A DNA stretch of 64,000 nucleotides. Source: Suicoccus acidiformans (GTDB lineage Bacteria; Bacillota; Bacilli; Lactobacillales; Aerococcaceae). The DNA lies in the NCBI RefSeq assembly GCF_003546865.1, contig NZ_CP023434.1:310001-374000 (forward strand), given 5' to 3'. The notes under the pieces were generated by a model. It worked only from the letters and a program-made list of their open reading frames with translations. It searched no databases and was not told where the DNA came from. Position numbers and translations under genes: made by a program. Shown piece after piece: positions 42,857-50,381 of the stretch (positions are counted from its first letter, which is position 1; each line of letters begins with the position of its first letter).

Positions 42857-44170
42857 ATGTTGATTTATCTCATGTTACTGGTTGGATCGGTCTGCCTAGG
42901 CACGGAACTGTTCGCCCTGGAGACCCCTTTCCTACAAATTACCTTATACCGTGTCTTATCTCTCGGCTTTGTGCCCTTGTTCCTATATAGAATCTATCAA
43001 AAAGATCCTCGACTTACATTTGACCGACGCAATATGGCGACAGGTGTGGTTGGTGTCTATGTTTTCTGGCTCCTCTGGGCCTTTATATCAGGAGCTTGGG
43101 CCTGGCAATTCCGTCAATGGTTTCAAAGTACCTTCCTAATTGCCCTAGGCGTCTTCAGTATACTGGCTTTATATTTCTGGTTGCGGGATACCCGTAGTTG
43201 GCAACGCGTTATGCAAGTTTTCTGGCTCATGCAATGTCTCCTCATCCTTTGGGGGTTGTATGAGATTTTGACTAATCATTATGTTTTTGCTGACTTAGCT
43301 AAGTTGGATAAGCACAATATCTTTGCCAGTAATCCGTGGAATCGGATACCCATAACAGTCTTTGAGAATCAGAATGATTATGCAACTTTTCTCTTAGCGG
43401 GCTTTCCAGTGTCCTTTATCCTAGCCGGTTTAAGTCAAAGCTTTGGTAAGAAAGTTCTGTATTTACTGCCATCGCTGTTGAGTGTCTTCTTAATTTTCCG
43501 CAGTGAGTCGCGGATGATCTTATTAAGCGTGCTCTTATTCTTCGTGATTTACTTGGCCTTTCAAGTACGCTGGGATTTGAGACGTCAAACGCTTTTGAAG
43601 GTAGGGGGGATTGCTTTAATCGTCCTGTTAGCTCTTGTGGTCTTCCTGCCGCCATTGCGCGCAAAAGTTGCATCCTTAGTGTACATTGGTGGCAACTTGC
43701 TACTTACAGGTGACGTCGTGCGCTTGAACCTCTGGCGCAATGGTTTAATCTTTCTAGCTGCAAGCTTAGGCTTGGGCGTTGGGGCGGGTAACATTGAACC
43801 GTGGATGCGCTGGACGGATTTACTTCCGATTAAGGAAATTACAAATATGCATAATTGGTGGTTAGAAATATTGGTAGCCTACGGGATGGTAGTGTTCATC
43901 CTGTATGTCATGGCTTATTGCGCCTTACTATATAAGCTGTGGACGAGCCGTTACGCAGTGCCGGCCCGTTACCGCAATGTGAATCATTGCTTTATTGCCT
44001 TTTTGTTAGTTTTTATTCCAGCGAGTATTACCAGCGCCAATAATATTCTGATTGAATGGCACTGGGTCTTCTTTGGCCTACTAATTAGTTACGTTAATAT
44101 TATGGAAACGGCTCTGCGGCAAGACCTGCCTGAGCCCGTTTATTTCGACAAAATGGAGGTTAGCCCATGA
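42857..44170 (+). CDS. O-antigen ligase / Wzy-like polymerase
   Basis: A polytopic membrane protein of 437 residues with about 10-12 spans and a larger outer loop after residue 200, fitting the Wzy/O-antigen ligase (PF04932-type) pattern. GVGAGNIEPWMRWTD and the following MHNWWLEILVAYGMVVF match the conserved GxGxGN and HNxxLE motifs of that family. It would polymerise flipped repeat units. AGGAGG precedes ATG 42857. The stop overlaps the next gene by 4 bases (ATGA). Confidence 0.88.
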   Translation: MLIYLMLLVGSVCLGTELFALETPFLQITLYRVLSLGFVPLFLYRIYQKDPRLTFDRRNMATGVVGVYVFWLLWAFISGAWAWQFRQWFQSTFLIALGVFSILALYFWLRDTRSWQRVMQVFWLMQCLLILWGLYEILTNHYVFADLAKLDKHNIFASNPWNRIPITVFENQNDYATFLLAGFPVSFILAGLSQSFGKKVLYLLPSLLSVFLIFRSESRMILLSVLLFFVIYLAFQVRWDLRRQTLLKVGGIALIVLLALVVFLPPLRAKVASLVYIGGNLLLTGDVVRLNLWRNGLIFLAASLGLGVGAGNIEPWMRWTDLLPIKEITNMHNWWLEILVAYGMVVFILYVMAYCALLYKLWTSRYAVPARYRNVNHCFIAFLLVFIPASITSANNILIEWHWVFFGLLISYVNIMETALRQDLPEPVYFDKMEVSP

Positions 44171-45219
44171 GTTTAGTGACAATTATTCAAGAATTATGGC
44201 GCTTCGTTAAAGATAATCGCTTTCGTATTCTACTAGGTACCCTGTTAGGGGCGGTCTTGGTTGTTGGCTTGCGCTACGCCATCACCAATTACGTCTTGCG
44301 CGATTCTCGTGAAGCCTTTAATGAATTGCGGGAAGTCTATAGCCAAGAACCTGCTGAATTTCAAATATTGGTGACAATCGAAGATGGCCAGCTCTTCTCC
44401 AACGCCTTTGCTTACGAAGAATACATGGCTTCTGAACCGGTTGTGCGCCAGATTGAAGCAGAGACGGGAATTGAATTTTACGATTGGTATAAGAATGAGC
44501 AGACACTCGAACTTTACAAGACGACCAATTACCGGGGCGGCTTAGCTGGTATTCGCAATTCTGATTCGGGGGTATTTACCTTCCGCTTTGCTGTTGCAGA
44601 TTCACCGGAGGCGAACTTGGCTATCGCCCAGGCTTATGCGGATTTAATTTTACGGGGTGATGCTCAGTTTATGGAAGGGCATACGGTGCAAATGGTTACC
44701 GAACCGGCCATCCAGGAATTGCTGCCGGAAGAATTGCTCCCGAATGTCGGTACACCAGAATCTCTAAGCACCTTTGGTGTCATGAATCCGCTAAAGACTA
44801 TGCTATACACGATAATTGGGGCTATTATTGGGTTAATTCTTTCCCTAACGGTGTTATTTTTGCGGTCTGTTTTTGGAGCTAAAATTACTTATGCCTTTGA
44901 TTATACTTGGGACGTGGAGGATCAGCATCTGCTCTTTGAAGCAGGGAAAGCTGGTCGTCAGACGGATTTGGCGGATTTATTATTAATTCCTCGGGTACCA
45001 GAACGCTTAGTGGTGAGTCAACAGACAGCGCATTTGAGCGAATGTGAAGCCGATGGCCTGCTCTTTCTCAACCATGTGCAAGCCTTGCCCGAAACAGCTG
45101 CACCGACGGATATCGTTCTAATAATCTATTCACACCAGACGGACAAGCAATGGTATCAAGAACAGTTCAATTTGCTTAAATTATATCGCCTCCCAGTCAA
45201 GATTATTCATGTTTACTAA
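44167..45219 (+). CDS. Wzz/CpsC-like chain-length protein with extra cytoplasmic domain
   Basis: A polysaccharide co-polymerase-like protein of 350 residues. It has two membrane spans (about 20-40 and 215-240) flanking an extracellular domain, as in Wzz/CpsC proteins. After the second span comes an additional cytoplasmic region of about 105 residues (DLADLLLIPRVPERLVVS ... TDIVLIIYSH ... VKIIHVY). Its strand pattern resembles the end of a BY-kinase, but it has no Walker A motif or Tyr cluster. No CpsD kinase gene is present in the cluster. It starts within the polymerase stop codon. Confidence 0.7.
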   Translation: MSLVTIIQELWRFVKDNRFRILLGTLLGAVLVVGLRYAITNYVLRDSREAFNELREVYSQEPAEFQILVTIEDGQLFSNAFAYEEYMASEPVVRQIEAETGIEFYDWYKNEQTLELYKTTNYRGGLAGIRNSDSGVFTFRFAVADSPEANLAIAQAYADLILRGDAQFMEGHTVQMVTEPAIQELLPEELLPNVGTPESLSTFGVMNPLKTMLYTIIGAIIGLILSLTVLFLRSVFGAKITYAFDYTWDVEDQHLLFEAGKAGRQTDLADLLLIPRVPERLVVSQQTAHLSECEADGLLFLNHVQALPETAAPTDIVLIIYSHQTDKQWYQEQFNLLKLYRLPVKIIHVY

Positions 45220-45230
45220 GGAGGGTGGGG

Positions 45231-45989
45231 ATGACAGACCAACCATTTGTTTCAATCATTACTCCGGTTTATAATGCCGAAGCGTTTCTGGCCGAGACAG
45301 TGGCGAGTGTCCTCGGCCAAAGCTTCACCAATTGGGAACTGATTCTCATTGATGACTGCAGCACTGACAGCAGTACTTCACTTATGAGGAAATTTAGCGC
45401 TGAAGATAGCCGTATTCACAGCCATAGCTTAGAGACCAATCAAGGAGCGGCGGTTGCACGAAATACTGGTTTGGCATTAGCACGAGGCCGCTACATCGCC
45501 TTTATCGACAGTGATGACTGCTGGCTCCCCGATAAGCTATCGGAGCAACTTGCCTTCATGCAGGAGCATGGCCACGCCTTTACATACACTGACCTAGCCT
45601 ACGTAGACGAGGCAGGCAACATCTTGAAAGCGGAGTCAGGCATACCGAACCGTTTAGACTATGCAAGTCTCTTAAAAAATACGGCCATTGCCTGTTCGAC
45701 CGTAATCATTGACCGTGAACAAGTTGGTGACTTCCGCATGCCCTTAGTGCGCAAAGGCCAAGACACCGCCACCTGGCTCATGCTCATGCGCGAACGTGGA
45801 GTAGTAGCCTATGGCCTGCCTAAGGTACTAAATCATTACCGCCAAGTTGCCGGTTCCATCTCCAGTAACCGCTTAGGTGCTTTGCGCCGAACCTGGCATA
45901 CTTACCGGCATTTGGAGCAGTTGCCCCTGCCTAAGGCACTGTACTACTTTGCCTGCTATGTGTGGAATGCGATAAAACGGCGTTTGTAG
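45231..45989 (+). CDS. Family 2 glycosyltransferase
   Basis: An inverting GT-A enzyme of 252 residues. It opens FVSIITPVYNAEAFLAETV, with LILIDDCSTDSS (nucleotide site), NQGAAVARNTGLALARGRYIAFIDSDD (DxD-type metal site) and GQDTATWL further on. ATG 45231 is chosen, with AAGGAGGGTGG upstream; the GTG at 45225 lies within that site. It is the last gene of the polysaccharide block, and a terminator follows. Confidence 0.92.
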   Translation: MTDQPFVSIITPVYNAEAFLAETVASVLGQSFTNWELILIDDCSTDSSTSLMRKFSAEDSRIHSHSLETNQGAAVARNTGLALARGRYIAFIDSDDCWLPDKLSEQLAFMQEHGHAFTYTDLAYVDEAGNILKAESGIPNRLDYASLLKNTAIACSTVIIDREQVGDFRMPLVRKGQDTATWLMLMRERGVVAYGLPKVLNHYRQVAGSISSNRLGALRRTWHTYRHLEQLPLPKALYYFACYVWNAIKRRL

Positions 45990-46020
45990 ATAGGCGCCGG
46001 GGATAAGAAAGAATAGCGCT

Positions 46021-46051
46021 AAAAAGCTAAGGCCTTGGACCTTGGCTTTTT
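46021..46051 (+). terminator. Terminator after the polysaccharide cluster
   Basis: AAAAAGCTAAGG and CCTTGGCTTTTT form a 12-base stem around a short loop, with the T run at the 3' end. Confidence 0.85.
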
Positions 46052-46119
46052 GAGCGGTTTTGGTGTCGGGCAATGATTGAGTTGTTGAGAGTTATGGGTT
46101 TGAAGTTTGAGAAAAGACA

Positions 46120-46133
46120 AATCTGTACAGATT
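46120..46133. promoter_or_regulatory. Perfect 14-base palindrome before the 2-hydroxyacid dehydrogenase gene
   Basis: AATCTGTACAGATT is self-complementary and overlaps TTGACG (46132-46137), a possible -35. No clear -10 follows at 17 bases. It may be an operator. The rest of 46052-46303 shows nothing further. Confidence 0.4.
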
Positions 46134-46303
46134 GACGGTTCAGATTTACTTAGCTTGCGAGTGAGCAAGAATCATCTTTTCGAGCCTTTGCGATAATTTA
46201 ATGCTTTGACTACAAAGCAATTTACTAGGGTCACTCAAAGCCTTTGGCTTGTCAAATCGCTTTAAATTGCTTAAGCTAAGTTTAGAAGAAGGAGGCGTTT
46301 ACC

Positions 46304-47263
46304 ATGAAAATTGCTCTGTTAGAACCTTTGCGTGTGCCGGACTCGTTGATTGAAGAGTTAGCTGCTCCCTTGGAGGAGGCCGGCCACGAATTCGTATATT
46401 ACCCTGAGAAGACTACTGATCCTGAAGAGTTGTACCAACGCAGTCAAGACGCAGAAATTGTCATTATTGCGAATAACCCTTATCCCGCTGAGGTGATTGA
46501 GCGACTGGAACAAACCAAACTTATCAATGTCGCGTTCACCGGTGTTGACCATGTTGACCAAGCGGCAGCCAAAGCCAAAGGTATTCAAATTGCGAATGCA
46601 TCTGGCTATTCTGCGCATGCCGTGCCGGAGCTTGTTATCGGGCTCACCTTAGCCCTTTACCGCCAAATCATAGCGGGCGACCAGGATACCCGTCTAGGCA
46701 GTCAGTTTGAAGCACCCATTCAAGGCCAAGAAATTCATGGCAAAAAAGTCGGCATCATCGGCACCGGCTCACTCGGAATTGAAGCAGCCCGACTTTACAA
46801 GGCTTTTGGCGCAGAATTAATTGGCTACAATCGCAGCCAAAAAGAAGCGGCCCTTGACCTAGGCTTGGAGTACAAATCCTTAGAAGAAGTCATGGCGGAA
46901 AGTGATATTATTAGCATCCATCTACCGCAAACTGAAGAAACTAAAGGGCTCATTTCCAAAGAACAAATTGCCCGAATGAAAGAAACAGCGATTCTAATTA
47001 ATGTGGCAAGGGGACCGATTGTTGATAATGAAGCCTTAGCAGAAGCGCTCAATGCTGGTGCCATTGCCGGAGCGGGCATAGACGTCTATGACAGCGAGCC
47101 ACCGCTTGCGGATGATTACCCGCTACTGCATAGTAAAAATACGGTCTTAACACCCCATGTCGGTTACTTGACCGATGAAGCGATGGTGGACCGGGCACGG
47201 ATTGCCTTTGATAATGCACTGAAATTTAGCCAAGGTAACCCGCAGAACATTGTGAATAATTAA
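46304..47263 (+). CDS. D-2-hydroxyacid dehydrogenase family protein
   Basis: An NAD-dependent reductase of 2-keto acids; 319 residues. The Rossmann loop is GIIGTGSLGIEAARL (about 150-164). The catalytic Arg lies in INVARGPIVDNEAL, the Glu in DVYDSEPPL and the His in LTPHVGYLT. Family signatures do not separate lactate-, glycerate- or phosphoglycerate-type activity; there is no ACT domain. The ribosome binding site GAAGGAGG lies before ATG 46304. Monocistronic, with a palindrome upstream. Confidence 0.92.
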   Translation: MKIALLEPLRVPDSLIEELAAPLEEAGHEFVYYPEKTTDPEELYQRSQDAEIVIIANNPYPAEVIERLEQTKLINVAFTGVDHVDQAAAKAKGIQIANASGYSAHAVPELVIGLTLALYRQIIAGDQDTRLGSQFEAPIQGQEIHGKKVGIIGTGSLGIEAARLYKAFGAELIGYNRSQKEAALDLGLEYKSLEEVMAESDIISIHLPQTEETKGLISKEQIARMKETAILINVARGPIVDNEALAEALNAGAIAGAGIDVYDSEPPLADDYPLLHSKNTVLTPHVGYLTDEAMVDRARIAFDNALKFSQGNPQNIVNN

Positions 47264-47276
47264 TTTATTAGAAAAA

Positions 47277-47320
47277 CCCCGCCGCGGAGTATGGTGATCC
47301 TTGGCGGGGATTTCTGTTTT
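47277..47320 (+). terminator. Probable terminator after the dehydrogenase gene
   Basis: CCCCGCC (47277-47283) pairs with GGCGGGG (47303-47309), followed by ATTTCTGTTTTG. The loop is long (19 bases). Confidence 0.6.
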
Positions 47321-47371
47321 GTAGTCTGTACCAAATAACCAAAACAAACCCTGCTTTTGACAAATTAAGAA

Positions 47372-47392
47372 GCCACGGTAGCCGGCCGTGGC
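47372..47392. repeat. GCCACGG hairpin next to array 5
   Basis: GCCACGG (47372-47378) and CCGTGGC (47386-47392). It resembles the hairpin at 23601-23623 when read on the opposite strand, including the flanking GGCTTC. Confidence 0.6.
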
Positions 47393-47441
47393 ACACTCTA
47401 ATCATTTCTTGTTTTCCGCCCTGCCGTATAAACGTGTCAAG

Positions 47442-47553
47442 ATTCCGTGGGGATGTCCTCCGACGGAATAAAATCGGCGCAAAGTTCCGTCGGACAGAGC
47501 TTCCACGGAATAGAAAATGCACAAAGTTCCGTCGGAACATCTCCCCACGGAAT
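47442..47553. repeat. 42-base-period palindromic repeat, array 5 (3 units)
   Basis: Units start at 47442, 47484 and 47526, exactly 42 bases apart, with well-kept TTCCGTSGG/CGGAAT arms. The last two begin with G instead of A. The remaining bases to 47640 hold no gene. Confidence 0.9.
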
Positions 47554-47640
47554 CCAAGTGCTGAATTAAACTGTACAATTTAAAATACTTTTCAACTAGC
47601 TCAACGCACCGGCCACAAAAGTAGGGCGACGCACCAACAT

Positions 47641-48138
47641 TTACGCCTTTTCCTTCATGCGCTTTTGGGCGAGCTTGCGTCGGACGGTATTGTATATTTC
47701 TATGGTCGAATCAGCGATAAATACACCTAGAGCAATCGCGCCAGCTATTTGAAAGGTGGTTACCAAGTAATGGCCGGCTAACTGAACGTTGCCGTCGATA
47801 AAGTTAAAGGCTGTTTGGTAAATGGCTGATCCAGGCACAAAGGGAAAGAAAGCTGGAATATAGAAAATTGTAACCGGTGCTTTAAAGCGTCGGGCTGCCC
47901 AGTGGGAAATTAGCGATACAATTAAACATGCTGTAAAGGTTGCTAAGGTATCTTCTAGGCGTAGGCCCATAATAATGTAAATTGCATAGCCAATTGCACC
48001 GATAGTCCCCGCTTTGACAACCAAACTTCGCGGCGCCTCCAAAGAAATTGAAGCAAAGTAGGATGCTAAGTAAGCTCCGATAACTTGAATGATTGCGGAT
48101 AGAACCGGGTAATCAGTCACATGTGTCATTAAATCCAT
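47641..48138 (-). CDS. Threonine/serine exporter, small subunit (ThrE C-terminal half)
   Basis: A membrane protein of 165 residues with about five spans, matching the ThrE_2 (DUF3815) half of threonine/serine exporters: IPAFFPFVPGSAIYQTAFNFIDG is the conserved central segment. In many Firmicutes the exporter is split into two genes, as here. ATG 48138 has GGGAGGATTCTAGC upstream, inside the end of the partner gene, with a 10-base overlap. Confidence 0.88.
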   Translation of the reverse strand: MDLMTHVTDYPVLSAIIQVIGAYLASYFASISLEAPRSLVVKAGTIGAIGYAIYIIMGLRLEDTLATFTACLIVSLISHWAARRFKAPVTIFYIPAFFPFVPGSAIYQTAFNFIDGNVQLAGHYLVTTFQIAGAIALGVFIADSTIEIYNTVRRKLAQKRMKEKA

Positions 48139-48908
48139 GCTAGAATCCTCCCTGCTACATATAAACCAATCGCAACCCCAATAGCTAAACTGAGGGCGAT
48201 AACAATCGCATCAGCAATCCGGGCAATACCCGAGACGTAGTCGCCTTTCAAAGTATCTCGAATTCCATTGGTAAAGGCGGTTCCTGGATATAAAGGCATT
48301 AAAGCGGCAATGGTAACGATATGGCTATTGATATTACCCGGCAATAAACTGGCCCCTAAAGTAATAAAGAGGGATGTAAGAAAGGTTGAGAAGATTCCGT
48401 TAATGAAGCCATTCAAGTCCAACCATTCTTGGCCAAAACGTGAAATCGCAACAACCATGCCTGCAAGAAAAGAAAAGAGCACGTCCCAAATACTCCCATT
48501 CAATAGAATGGTAAAAGATACCACAATCATAATCGTGGCAATATCTTTACGATAGGCAGTATATTCGCTCTCATCAACCACTTGTAATCTCTCATAAGCC
48601 TCGTCTGGCGTGATTTCACCAGAGGTAAGCATGCGGGAAATGTTATTTACGCGGTATATCTTATTCAAGTGGTTCCCGCGCTCAGAAATGCGTCGCACTA
48701 AGGTCACTGGCTCAACACTGTCATCTTCATCGTCCAGGGTTAGAAATAACCCCGTAGTTGTCGATACCGCTTCGGTAATGGACAGGCCCGATGTCTTCAT
48801 AATACGCACTACCGTATCCTCAACCCGGTAACTCTCAGCGTGAGATTCCAGCATGATGCGCCCTGCCAGAGCAGCCACTTCAGCAATTTTCTTATTCTTC
48901 TGTTTCAA
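48129..48908 (-). CDS. Threonine/serine exporter, large subunit (ThrE N-terminal half)
   Basis: The partner subunit of 259 residues, with a cytosolic N-terminal domain (AEVAALAGRIMLESHAESYRVEDTV) followed by about five spans. ALMPLYPGTAFTNGIRDTLKGDYVSGIARIADA is the conserved ThrE_1 (DUF1212) segment. The start is TTG 48908, set by GAGGTGATGAT just upstream. Both subunits are in one transcript, and the pair would export threonine and serine. Confidence 0.9.
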   Translation of the reverse strand: MKQKNKKIAEVAALAGRIMLESHAESYRVEDTVVRIMKTSGLSITEAVSTTTGLFLTLDDEDDSVEPVTLVRRISERGNHLNKIYRVNNISRMLTSGEITPDEAYERLQVVDESEYTAYRKDIATIMIVVSFTILLNGSIWDVLFSFLAGMVVAISRFGQEWLDLNGFINGIFSTFLTSLFITLGASLLPGNINSHIVTIAALMPLYPGTAFTNGIRDTLKGDYVSGIARIADAIVIALSLAIGVAIGLYVAGRILAWI

Positions 48909-49032
48909 ATCATCACCTCATTAATTATCGATTGTTTGGAAACATGAACGGATTCATGGTAACATATTAACGAACGAAACTCGAATCGATTTTTGGCTAA
49001 AACGTTTTCCTAAGCGGCTAAGGAGGTGCCTT

Positions 49033-49308
49033 ATGGGTGTCGAATTTATTTATGATGTGTTTACATACACCGAAATAGAACCATATGTTATTCATCTAGA
49101 ATTTGTCTATGACGACACAGTGCAATACATTATTGAATTTGGCACATTTACGGAGTGTCAACAATTCTTGCAAGAATTACATGAATTTGCCCTATCGATA
49201 GAAGGAGATGATATTGAAGACCAGGAACTTCTGATTGAAGAATTCCTCTTGTCCAAGGCGCCTTACTTTACCAATGTCGTCCACCGGATTAACCCAACGG
49301 AGTGGTAG
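49033..49308 (+). CDS. Small acidic protein cotranscribed with recX
   Basis: A 91-residue protein that I do not recognise. It starts at ATG 49033 with TAAGGAGGTGCC upstream. Aromatic-rich beta segments (EFIYDVFTYTEIEPYVIHLEFVY, IIEFGTF) are followed by an acidic helical half (FLQELHEFALSIEGDDIEDQELLIEEFLL). There is no membrane span or signal peptide. It ends 1 base before recX, so it is coupled to recX; a role linked to RecX or RecA control is only a guess. Confidence 0.75.
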   Translation: MGVEFIYDVFTYTEIEPYVIHLEFVYDDTVQYIIEFGTFTECQQFLQELHEFALSIEGDDIEDQELLIEEFLLSKAPYFTNVVHRINPTEW

Positions 49309-49309
49309 T

Positions 49310-50161
49310 ATGCAGATTACGAGAATAGAACGGCAGCAGAAGAATAAAGCCCGTTACTCCATCTACCTCGATGATACCTTCTGGCTAGGTGTTGACGAGA
49401 CGGTCCTTATGCGTTTCGCTCTTCATAAGGGGCAAGAAATTACATCGGATCAACAAACCGCCATAAAAGAAGCGGAAGCTCGGGCCAAGGTCTTCACCCA
49501 AGCGCTGAATTACTTATCTTACGGCTTGCGTTCAAGCCAAGAGATGGCCGACTACTTAGCCAAGCAACGGGTACAAAATCCGCAAGACCCTGACGGTAAA
49601 GACATCCCTATCCAAACTAAAGTTATCCACGAAGTGCTCGGGAAGTTGACCGACTTGGGCTACTTAAACGACTTGGTCTATGCCCAAAGTTACGTGCGAA
49701 CGGCCGCAAACATTAACCGCAAGGGTCCTATTGTCATTGAACGCGAATTAAACCTTAAAGGGGTTCCCAACGCAGATATTCTCACAGCCATGGATGAATA
49801 TAGCGACAGCATGCTGCAAGAGAATTTAACCGAACTCGGTCGCAAATATATTAAACGCAAGCAGAAATTGCCACCCAAACGCCTGAAGCAACAATTACAG
49901 GCTTATCTATTGACCAAAGGCTATCCGCAAGAAGACGTTGCTGAAGTGGTGGCGCATTTGGATATGTCTGCAAGTCAGGACCAAGAAACCGTCAGCTTAG
50001 ATCGGGAAGCCCTCAAGCAAGTCAAGCGTCGCCAGCGGAAATATTCCGGCTATGAATTGAAGCAACGGGTAAGCCAAAGTTTATTCCAGAAAGGCTTTGC
50101 CTATGATTTAATCCAAGACTGGTTGACAGCTCATGAGGAGTTATTTGAACATGAAGATTAG
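49310..50161 (+). CDS. recX: Regulatory protein RecX
   Basis: Modulates RecA filaments. Its 283 residues are long but typical for Lactobacillales RecX. It begins QITRIERQQKNKARYSIYLDD, a characteristic N-terminus, followed by repeated three-helix units (LNYLSYGLRSSQEMADYL, KLTDLGYLNDLVYAQSYVR, GPIVIERELNLKGV, LKQRVSQSLFQKGFAYDLI). ATG 49310 is one base after the upstream stop; the open frame continues upstream but lies over the previous gene. A strong terminator follows. Confidence 0.93.
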   Translation: MQITRIERQQKNKARYSIYLDDTFWLGVDETVLMRFALHKGQEITSDQQTAIKEAEARAKVFTQALNYLSYGLRSSQEMADYLAKQRVQNPQDPDGKDIPIQTKVIHEVLGKLTDLGYLNDLVYAQSYVRTAANINRKGPIVIERELNLKGVPNADILTAMDEYSDSMLQENLTELGRKYIKRKQKLPPKRLKQQLQAYLLTKGYPQEDVAEVVAHLDMSASQDQETVSLDREALKQVKRRQRKYSGYELKQRVSQSLFQKGFAYDLIQDWLTAHEELFEHED

Positions 50162-50201
50162 CTAAGTTTGCCAAAGAAGTGCATAGGATAGAAATAAAGT
50201 C

Positions 50202-50227
50202 GCCACAGTAAGTGCTGTGGCTTTTTT
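50202..50227 (+). terminator. Terminator after recX
   Basis: GCCACAG and CTGTGGC form the stem around TAAGTG, followed by TTTTTT. Confidence 0.9.
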
Positions 50228-50381
50228 CAATTTTGTCAAGCCTTATGGCGCTGGAATGAAGCGTCTGTTACCTCTATAAAGTGGCGACGGTTTATTTTAA
50301 GCAGGTTTTGTAGTAAAGTAGAGTGACTTTGGATTGATAACTATCTTTTGAAAGCAAAATGATATAGGAAAGGGGATGCGC

